Positions 33,868 through 43,400 of a stretch of DNA of 64,000 bases are shown one piece after another. The translations under genes and the position numbers were made by a program. Within the stretch, counting starts at the first letter, position 1; every line of letters begins with the position of its first letter. A model generated the notes under the pieces. That model had not been told where the DNA came from. It did no database searches and was given only the letters and a program-made list of their open reading frames with translations. The DNA comes from Heliocidaris erythrogramma (lineage: Eukaryota; Echinodermata; Echinoidea; Camarodonta; Echinometridae): contig CM046854.1 in assembly GCA_025617745.1 (NCBI GenBank), forward strand, positions 63,755,606 to 63,819,605. The letters run 5' to 3'.

Positions 33868-35557
33868 GTCCTGAGTGAAAGTGAAACCATTCACTATTCC
33901 GTGTGTCTCACAATTTACATGGGCAAATGACAATGTCAGAATGTATAGTTGTATCTTACTTAGGGACTATTTTTAAAGGCAGTGTATACAGCCACACGCG
34001 TGCTACCATACGGCCACACGTGTGTGGCTCTATCGCCCGGCCTGAGGATATAGCCACACGCGTTTACTTGGACTCTGTGCAGCGGCGTGGCACGTAGCAA
34101 GTGCATAGCATGAGCAATGTGTATACATGTATTTATGCAACAGTACATGTTGCAAAACTTCATCATGAAGGTTTTATCTCTTGAAATTCACTGACATAGA
34201 AAAATATACAAACAATATTTTTACTTCATTGCCACCTGATGACAATGAAGTAAAAATATTGTTTGTATGTCAGTGAAATTCAAGAGATAAAAACCTTCAT
34301 GATGAAGTTTTGCAACATGTACCGTTGCATAAATACATGTATACACATTGCTCATGCTATGCACTTACTACGTGCCGCGCCGCTGCGCAGAGTCTAAGTA
34401 GACGCGTGTGGCTATATCCTCAGGCCGGGCGATAGATAGAGCTACACGCGTGTGGCCGTATGGTAGTGACACACGCGTGTGGCTGTATACACTGCCATGT
34501 TTAAAATCAAAGTATCATATGCAGATCAGCTCTTCCTCAGAATTAAAAATAAAATGTCAGAAATGTATAGAATCAATCAAATGTCACTTTTTCACTCGAT
34601 CATGTCGATTGTAATCCTCCCTCTCGTATCTCGCGAGCGAGAATTCAAACGCATGTAAAAAATACACTGACGCGCATGCGTATTGCAAACTATACATCAG
34701 CCTCCGAAAATTTTTAGTACAGGAGCCGGGCAATTATCGGCCTTTTTTAATTTTATATCATCCTCATCGAAAAGAAAGACGACAGTTATTCGGAAAGTAT
34801 TGTAATGAAATTGTATGTAACTTGTAAGTACCTAGTAAAAGCATCCTCAAATGAAGTTACATGTATGTCATATTTCATGGTATAATTTTGACATACGAGC
34901 TTGGATTTAAGAGGCATCCAACCTTTCAAAGGACTGCTGATCGCAGCCCGTACGCTACGCGTTCGGGCTGCTGCAGTAAGATTGTGGGTAGCCCCGGGAC
35001 CTGAGTGAAACCACTACTACCGGGCACTGCTATTCCGTGTGTCTCACAAATTTAATGGGCAAATTACAATATATAGTTGTATCGTAGGGACTATTTTTTA
35101 AATCAAAGTATCATTTAGTATATGTGATGCCACTTACCTACAAACAGACCTTCCGCAGAACAGTTCTTCCTCAGAAATGTATAGAATCAATCAAATGTCA
35201 CTTTTTTCACTCAATTGTAATCCTCACTCTCGTCTCTCGCGAGCGAGAATTCGAACGTATGTAAAAAATATACTGATGCGCATGCGTATTGCAAACTATA
35301 CATCGGCCTCTGAAAACTTTTAGTACAGGAGCCGGGCAATTAATAGGCCTTTTTTATATCATCCTCATCGAAAAGAAAGACGACAGTTATTTTGAAAGTA
35401 TTGTAAGTACCTAAAGCATCCTCAAATGAAGTTATGCCATATTTCATGGTATAATTTTGACATACGAGCTTGGATTTAAGAGGCATCCAACCTTTCAAAG
35501 GACTGCTGATCACAGCCCGAACACTACGCATTCGGGCTGCCGCAGTAAGATTGTGGG
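33868..35557. repeat. Tandem segmental duplication of about 0.6 kb, first copy interrupted
   Basis: Copy 1 (about 33868-34994) and copy 2 (about 34999-35557) share CTATTCCGTGTGTCTCACA, AATCAATCAAATGTCACTTT, CTCGCGAGCGAGAATTC, GGAGCCGGGCAATTA and GGCATCCAACCTTTCAAAGG in the same order. Copy 1 carries the 519-bp hairpin at 33978-34496; copy 2 shows the uninterrupted site GGGACTATTTTTTAAATCAA. Confidence 0.92.
33978..34496. mobile_element. 519-bp hairpin element with 254-bp arms
   Basis: Left arm 33978-34231 and right arm 34243-34496 are near-perfect inverted copies around an 11-base loop (CCACCTGATGA). Ends are GGCAGTGTATACAGCC and GGCTGTATACACTGCC. Several CACACGCGTGTGGC palindromes lie near the ends. 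The neighbouring duplicate gives an empty site, and TTTAAA flanks both sides. Confidence 0.95.
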
Positions 35558-35894
35558 GTGAGATAAATACATGTACATGTAGGGCCTAGCTGTACGAGCT
35601 CCTTGGCTTATCAATATCAATCTCCTGTGTTGGCCTACGGAGCTGTACATGGGATCCATATACTGTGTGTGGAGGGAGATATAAAAAAAAAAACAACTAG
35701 ATTTAAATATCACCATTTCCCCCATAGGCCGACTGTGAGTGTGAGCCATTCAAACAACCCTCGGAGTTTGCCCCAAAAAATGATCAGATGGGTTACCATT
35801 GCCATGGTTACCTTCAAGAATCCAGGATCACACCACTGCACTAAAAGTCACCAACATTCACTCAAAATCGGTATTTAATTTACAAAAACTGACC

Positions 35895-35909
35895 AAGGCC
35901 GTACGCAGC

Positions 35910-35942
<33 letters not shown>

Positions 35943-36061
35943 TGCCCCCCCAGAAATTTCAAAATCATACTTTTTTTAATCGGGTTTTAGACTTTTAAAT
36001 GATCCAATAATAAAAAGCGATCATCTTGCCCCCCCAGGAAAAAATTTCTGCGTACGGCCTT
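35895..36061. mobile_element. Short element with AAGGCCGTACGCAG termini
   Basis: AAGGCCGTACGCAG and CTGCGTACGGCCTT are inverted perfect ends of a 167-bp element containing a G run of about 28 and two TTGCCCCCCCAG.AA copies. No ORF. Confidence 0.92.
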
Positions 36062-36109
36062 GAAGCCGACCCCAACATATCCAAGAAATACAATAAATTC
36101 AACTCATAG

Positions 36110-36905
36110 TCATAGATGTTGGAAAAGAATATTTCAAAAATGAAATCGTAATTTACTGTCGATTCTCGCGAAAGGAGCTATCGAGTATCGGTGTCGTTGT
36201 GTACATTTCCTGGTCGCCGTGACCAGAATTTTGTTGTTAAAAATTCGGTCCCTATCGCGTACACGGAAAAGTCCCGATGTGTGCTTGCGATCCAGAGTTT
36301 CTTCGTGGACTAAATTTTATTGGCCGATTTTAGTCTAAGACATGGGCGGTATGTAAACAACACGCGATCACGAAACAAATCGGCTGGGATTTCTTCGGTT
36401 TTGGACATGATTTTGACTTTAGATTTTGCTGGAAATATCAAAAGTTCTTCCTAACGGCCATTTGAGGTAGGAGTGAGATTTTAAGGGCTGAATTTGAAAG
36501 CAAGTATTTAAAATATTTATTTTATTCCCCCCCCATACCTTTAGTACATGCGACAGAAAATACCAAATATTTTTGCATTCATATATCGTAGTGGTCAATA
36601 TGACCACTATCCGTGGTGTGGCTAGCTAGGATTAGCTTTGTGAGTGTAAAAAAAAAAAAAAATTGGCTATACGCCTTTTACATCGCGAAGCCAGGCGTTT
36701 TTCCCCAGCAATTTAATTGCGCACGGGTTAGCGAGACATGGAAATGCCCTGAAGTAACACTTTCCAGATAACTCCCGCGACCGACAGGTCATTCACCACA
36801 GCGTTTCCTCCTCGGGAAACTTTTGGAATTAGTATGTGTTTTTGATCGTACATATTTTTACAAAAAAATTTTAAAAAAGAGCATAAGAAATTTCCGAGAA
36901 CTCAC
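36110..36905. other. CpG-containing upstream region
   Basis: Richer in CpG than its surroundings (TCTCGCG, TATCGAGTATCGG, CTATCGCGTACACG). Lies upstream of the TMEM192-like gene and could be part of its promoter, but no motif proves this. Confidence 0.35.
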
Positions 36906-36938
36906 CAGTGTTTGTGTATCCATGCCTCCTCTTGTCAT
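36906..36938 (-). CDS. Possible first coding exon of a divergent minus-strand gene
   Basis: On the minus strand a CpG-rich leader is followed by ATG at 36938 and an 11-codon frame (MTRGGMDTQTL) ending CTG|GTGAGT, a strong donor. No partner exon was found to the left, so this may be chance. Confidence 0.25.
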
Positions 36939-36945
36939 GCAGATA

Positions 36946-37046
36946 TAAAATGGCGGCTGTGTGCGACGACGCGCGTTGTCGGCGACGTATAGTTTCAATT
37001 ATGGTTGTATCGCGCGCCGTCGCACGCAGCCGTCATTTTAATAGAT
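36946..37046. promoter_or_regulatory. GC-rich foldback with AAAATGGCGGC, candidate promoter
   Basis: AAAATGGCGGCTGTGTGCGA and inverse TCGCACGCAGCCGTCATTTT form an inverted repeat around CGCGCG. AAAATGGCGGC matches the known YY1 consensus, common at animal promoters. Position just upstream of the TMEM192-like exons fits a promoter; the foldback could also be a MITE. Confidence 0.4.
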
Positions 37047-37080
37047 ATAGAGGAATAGCAATAAATTTAAATAAAATAGG

Positions 37081-37206
37081 ATGCCAGATAAACTTAAGCA
37101 AGTGAAGCATTATTTTTCTTTGAAATCTGTTGAAGAAATGGAGGAAAAAAAAGTCTCAATAAAGGAGCAAAACAATCATTTGGGACATGTCTCTCATACA
37201 TGTGGA
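37081..37206 (+). CDS. Candidate first coding exon of the TMEM192-like gene
   Basis: ATG at 37081 opens 42 codons (MPDKLKQVKHYFSLKSVEEM...) to a good donor GGA|GTAAGA in phase 0, matching the exon at 37478. It would lengthen the N-terminus beyond the usual TMEM192 size, and a shorter exon upstream (ATGGCGGC at 36951) is an alternative. Confidence 0.35.
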
Positions 37207-37477
37207 GTAAGAAAAGCTTTTTTCTTTCATGAAATGAAAAAGGGTTCTGATATGTTGTGGAATTTACTATCATACCCTCCTTTTTCCCCTAAAACTTCCT
37301 AATGGTTGAGTAAGAAAGAGATTTTCAAATGAAAACTATTGCATTCTGTAAGTTTTCAGTCATAAATTTGGAAGTAATTAATTCAAACTTCCTCCGGTTT
37401 TCCTTAACATCTAGGGTAACACCTAAGTCCGGTGACGGTCTATAAATTACTGTGTTGGTTCTTTTTCCAATCTCAAG

Positions 37478-40400
37478 GGCTATTTCTTTGATGGTGAGGC
37501 TGGAACCCCTTCAGCAGAGCTTCAGAATGATGAGGAGGAGCTTATTCCAAGTAATGGGCTGGCGTCTGAAGAATCCCCCAGATTTCGTCCTATCAGAACA
37601 GTTTGGGTAGCTATCCTTCAGATGCTCATTTTGGTGAGTTAGGTACACGTAGATGGATACTGGAAAGGTAAATGGCTTAACTCTTTCAGTGCCGATGTCA
37701 CTTATACATGTACGTGACAGATAGACTTGTCATTTTCATTCACAGATTGTTCGACCTCAGGAAAGGTATATGGTCGTCAATGTACATCAACATTTTGAGC
37801 ATAAATCAAGCATTATAGATTATACTTATATGCTACCATAGAAATTTTCAGAGAAAATTGCAGATTTTTAAAAGGATATTACCTTATTTCAACATTAAAC
37901 AATAGTAAACAAATGAGAAGCCAAAAAATAATGGACAAAAAAGAAACTGAAATGTAATTTTCAATAATTCTTATGCATAAAATTGGGTAAAATAATAATG
38001 TTTGGTATAAGAAATGGTACTAGATTTCCTACAAGTTTTGTATACAATATTTTGTGAAATAATAGATTTTTAATGAAGTGCAAACATTTGAAAAATAACG
38101 TAAGCATTGATCACATTTTGGTAAAGTTTTGAAGAGAGCTAAACCCCTTGGCAAAGTAAGAGTTAATGAAGAAACATTACAAACATTGTGGCAAATCTGA
38201 ATTGTGATGAATTGACAATGGTTGAGATAATTGCATTAAAAAAAGGTAAATATGTATTAAATTTGCAAAAGTAACTTAACAATCAGTGAACAATATTTTG
38301 TATCATACTTTGAATTTTGTCTTACAAACTAGTATGAAGAATGAATTATTATTGTGTTACCTCAGGTATCATATAGGATGATCCACCTCAAAAGTTAATT
38401 TTTATGAGGTAAATAAATAGATGTTTTAATTGATAATGTGCTGTTCACAATGACGGTTGTGTGACACATGCCCCAGCGGCAATTGCTCCTACACTAACCG
38501 AATACTGACCTTTGACCCTGGACCAAACTCCTATACCTAACCTTAACCGAATTGCAACTCTATACATGTACCTTTGATGAAATAAAGCCCATCAGGGGAG
38601 CGTTTCATCAAGCGTTTTGTCAGTGATTTTTACTGACAAATTTGCTCTTAGACAATCAGATGCAAGGATTTCAGTAGCTTATAACAGTTTGTCGGTAAAA
38701 ATCACTGACAAAACGCTTGATGAAGCGCTCCCCTGGAGCAATTGTTGCTGGAGCATATTTCAAAGCACTCAGAATGACACAGTGATTATTCTTTATGAAA
38801 CAACATGTACACTATACATATTATGGTTGAGAAGAAATTGTGAAATTTATTTTCAGTACACTTTGGGGGGCCATGCTTTGGGCATCTTGCTTTGTTGTGG
38901 TCCTAACCATCTATTGCTTTAATGTAGATTTTGACTTTTGTTATGTATACTTCTTTTGTAAATATGTTTGCTTTTTAGCTCACCTGAGCCTAAGGCTCGA
39001 GTGAACTATTGCGATGGAAATTTGTCCGGCGTCGTCCGTCGTCCGTTAACTTTTTACATTTTCATCTTCTTCTCCAAAACCCATGATCGGAATTCAACCA
39101 AACTTGGTAGGAATCATCCTTAGGGGTAGGGGACCCAAAGTTGCTAAAATGGTACATGTGGCCCGGAGGGGGGCCCAGGGGGAGGGCCCCCAATTGTAAA
39201 AGCTATGTAAATTTCAAACATCTTCTTCTCCAGAACCAGGCATAGCTCAGACTTGGTATTGTGTATGGAGATACCTCTATAGATGAAGAATGAATGTTGT
39301 TCATGAAATTCTCTGAGTGGCCCTATAGGGGCCCTTTGGGGGTAACATACTTGGGGGGGGGGGGGGCGCTGCCAGGCAAAATGTACATTATGATTTTCTT
39401 CTCGAAAACACATGATCGGAATTCAACCAAACTTGGTAGGAATCATCCTTAGGGGTAGGGGACCCAAAGTTGCTAAAATGGTACATGTGGCCCCCAGGGG
39501 GGCCCAGGGGGAAGGCCCCCAATTCGGCCGTAATATGGCAAAAGGGTGTATCTGAGCTCCGCAGCGGAATAAACAAAATCGAGAAAAATGGCTTTAAAGT
39601 TTGGGTATTTGGATTTGATGTGGAAGCCACAAGAATGGATGTTCGATGATGGAGTTTGTCTTAATTTTTGCTTTATACCTTAAATTATTTTTGTATATGT
39701 TTTATTTTTTGAAATTAATTATCACCAGGATTAGAGTCAGTTTTTTCTAGATACACCCTTCTGCCAACAAAACCTGACAAATGGCGCCTTAGTCTCTTTA
39801 TGGCAAAAGGGTGTATCTGCAGATACACCATACAAATCCTATCTATAGATACACCCTTTTGCCATATTAAGTGTACGAAATATATCTGTTGGTTAATTTG
39901 GAGAAGGGATGTATCTTAAGATACACCTTTCTGCCATTAAAGCATCAGCGTTACTCAATATTCTGAGGGCTGTATCTATAGATACACCCTTTTGCCATCA
40001 AATTTACAACCAAAATGTGAAAACGACTCAAGATAGCTCCTATTATCTCAGAAACGAAAATTCTACCACATCTGAGAGTTGGCTAAATGAAAATTTCGAC
40101 CTCAAAGACCCCCCAAATGGAAAAATCTATAAAACCCACATTTTACCCAGATACACCCTTTTGCCATATTACGGCCGAATTGTAAAAGCTATGTAAATTT
40201 CAAACATCTTCTTCTCCAGAACCAGGCATAGCTCAGATTTGGTATTGTGTATGGAGATACCTCTATAGATGAAGAATGAATGCTGTTCATGAAATTTCTC
40301 TGAGTGGCCCTATAGGGGCCCTGTGGGGGTAACATACTGGAGGGGGAGGCGCTGCCAGGCAAAATGTACATTCTGATCTTCTTCTCCAAAAGACATGATC

Positions 40401-43400
40401 AGAATTCAACCAAACTTGGTAGGAATCATCCTTAGGGGTAGGGGACCCAAAGTTGCTAAAATGGTATATGTGGCCCCCAGGGGGAGTGCCCCCAAGTGTA
40501 AAAGCTACGTAAATTTCAGACATCTTCTTCTCCAGAACCAGGAATAGCTCAGATTTGGTATTGTGTATGGAGATACCTGTATAGACGAAAAATGAAAGTT
40601 ATAATACATGACATTGTAGACCATGGAGTGGGGAGGGGGGGAATTATGTTAATTTCTAACATAATCTCATGTACATCCTCCTAGTTGTTTCAATTTCTAA
40701 CATATCTCCTGGTGGTGCTAGAGAGAACATGCACCAGATGTGAATTGATCCACCTCAGGTGCGCGTCGTGCCCCCTGGTGCTCTTGTTATATTTATATCT
40801 TTTCCTCACCGGTTGCCCTTGCAGTTTTCGATAGGCAGCCCTTCTCATGCCATATTTCATTCTCAAGCACACACCAGACCTTCAACAACAATAGTCTCAT
40901 AGTTTCTTTTAACTGTTGGAGCAAGTAGTGTAATCTGTGTGCTTGTTTCTGTTTGTGAACAAATTTCCTAGGCGACAATAAACACCCTATTATTTTTTTC
41001 AATTCACAGGTTGCCCATGAGGTCCTATCCTTTCTCATACGCTACGTCATACTCAAAGACCTTCAAAAGCGTAGCTTCGTCATCATCGTCTATAACCAGA
41101 CATCTGTCTGGCTTCTTCTCCTTGTGTTTGAGCGCTATCTTCACTTCATTCACCGACGGTCTATGCGTCATGGTTACCTGCAGTTCTATCGCAAGACACA
41201 GATGCTGAAACGAATTCCTCTCTATATGATATCAATCGGTTAGTGTTCCAATATGACTTATAGAGTACCGAAGTGATGACGTCACAAAAAGCTTTTTTTT
41301 CATTTTGACATTTTTTATACCATATCTCAAAGGAACATGGTGAAAAACATCCAGATCCCAAATTTTATGGCAATTGGCTCATTGGGCCCCCGAGATATGG
41401 CCGCATGAATACCTCCTTAGCCCCATTGAAGTCAGTGTTAAATTGGCCTGGTTCTAAACTGTTAAGAACCAGGCCAATTTACACTGACTTCAATGGGGCT
41501 AATTAGATATTCATATAGCCATACATTGGGCCACCATGAACTGATTCATGTCAAATTTGATGTGTGAACGTTTTCCATCATGCTCTACCTAAATATGGTC
41601 ATAAAAATACTGAAATACAAAAATCAAAATTTGATGACGTCACACTTCGGTACTCGATACCACAGTCACACCGCCAAACCGATCTCACACCAACTCCAAA
41701 CCGACCGAGTCTTGGCCTTTGGTAGTAATGTCAAAGGTCAAAGGTCACAGGTCACAGAGGTCATTTTGTACCTAAAAATGGTTCGTTCTCGCGATAACTT
41801 CAAAACCGTTTTTTGATCAGTTTGTAACTTGGCCCATGTATTCATATTTGAGGTACGATGAACTGATTAGATTTTGGGGTCTCAAGGTCAAAGGTCACAG
41901 AGGTCATTATGTACATAAAATTGGTTCGTTCTCGCGATAACTTCAAAACCGTTTTTGGATCAGTTTGTAACTTGGCCCATGTATTCATATTTGAGGTACG
42001 ATGAACTGATTAGATTTTGGGGTCTCAAGGTCAAAGGTCACAAAGGTCATTATGTACATAACAATGGTTCGTTCTAGCAATAACTTCAGAACTGTTTGAT
42101 GGATCAGCTTCTAACTTGGCCCATGTATGCATATGTGAGGGACGATGAACTGATTAGATTTTAGGGTCTTAAGGTCAAAGTTCAAAGGTCATAGAGGTCA
42201 TTATATACATAAAAATTGTTTGTCCTCGCAATAACTTCAGAAATTTCAAGGGGACAGTGGTCTATTTGCTATAAAATATCTATTTCCTTGGTGTATTTGA
42301 TGATTGTAAGTCATCAATGGTAATTAAGTTTTTTATTTGTATGGGATGGAAATGAAATGAAATAGATTTTCTGTCTCCTGTGCTTTTGAAGTGAAAAGAT
42401 TTGTAATTTTGATGGACCAATCCTTTTTAAAGTGTACATGTATGCCATACATTGCCAATCTGGTGATGGCGGAGGCATAAACTCCGACCGCGCGTGGTCG
42501 GAGATTCATCTAGTTTTATAAGATTTGCAATGTAAATTAGTAAACAAATATATTTGATGTACCGGTATACCAATTTCAACCAATGGACGTACGGCTAGGT
42601 GTCGTTTCTACACTAGTCAAACCTGTTTAAAGACTGGTCAAGTGAAAAGAAAGGCAGGCTGAAGAGACAAAGGTTTTATTCTATAGATGTCAAACTTGAA
42701 TACAGTTTTTAATATGCAAGGCCATTTACCCATTCTCTAAAGGCTGTAATCTGAATGTAATCTGAATTGATATAGCGTGTTCCAAGCGTATTATTGTATT
42801 TGCTTGCAATGCGTCATGATTTAAAAATTAAAACCATGTTCTATTTTGGGATGTACATAGGTAATGTCGCTATGTTGGTTCTCAATGGATTATACATGGA
42901 TGACTGTATAACCCGGCCAGTCATGTATGCACAAATCATCGTAACGCTGGAGGTCATTCTTGCTCTAGCAGGTTTATTGAGATACACAGGTAAGTCAGCA
43001 GGGCACTCTTTTACTTTATATTATTAAGGCACATGTATCTAGCCCGGAAATGTGTAGAGGTGTTGTGGTCTAGTGGATAAGTCCCTAGACTGCAAACCAC
43101 GAGATATGGGGTTCAAATCCCTGCCACAGCACTAACATTCTTTGGCAAGACATTAATCAAGATTTGCCACACACAACACAGTTATTAGTATATGGATACT
43201 TTGGAGGATTATTCCTTGGAATCCACTGCACTATTAACGGTCACTGGAGCAAAAGCTGGTTAATAATTTCCAATTTCCATTTTCTCTTTAGATAATCATA
43301 GGGTTTTGTATATCATATGTGATGTGCACTGTACAAGAACATAATTTAAGTATTAGTATCATTATTTTGCTTCTTTATTGTTATATTATTATTTATTGTC

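Noticed and set aside
37081-37302. 70-codon frame as a complete small gene
   Set aside because: It contains a good donor at 37206 and fits better as a possible first exon of the TMEM192-like gene; the 3' part is unremarkable.
43055-43127. tRNA-Cys-like gene (anticodon position GCA)
   Set aside because: The A and B boxes and acceptor pairing are present, but the anticodon stem does not pair and a SINE body follows.
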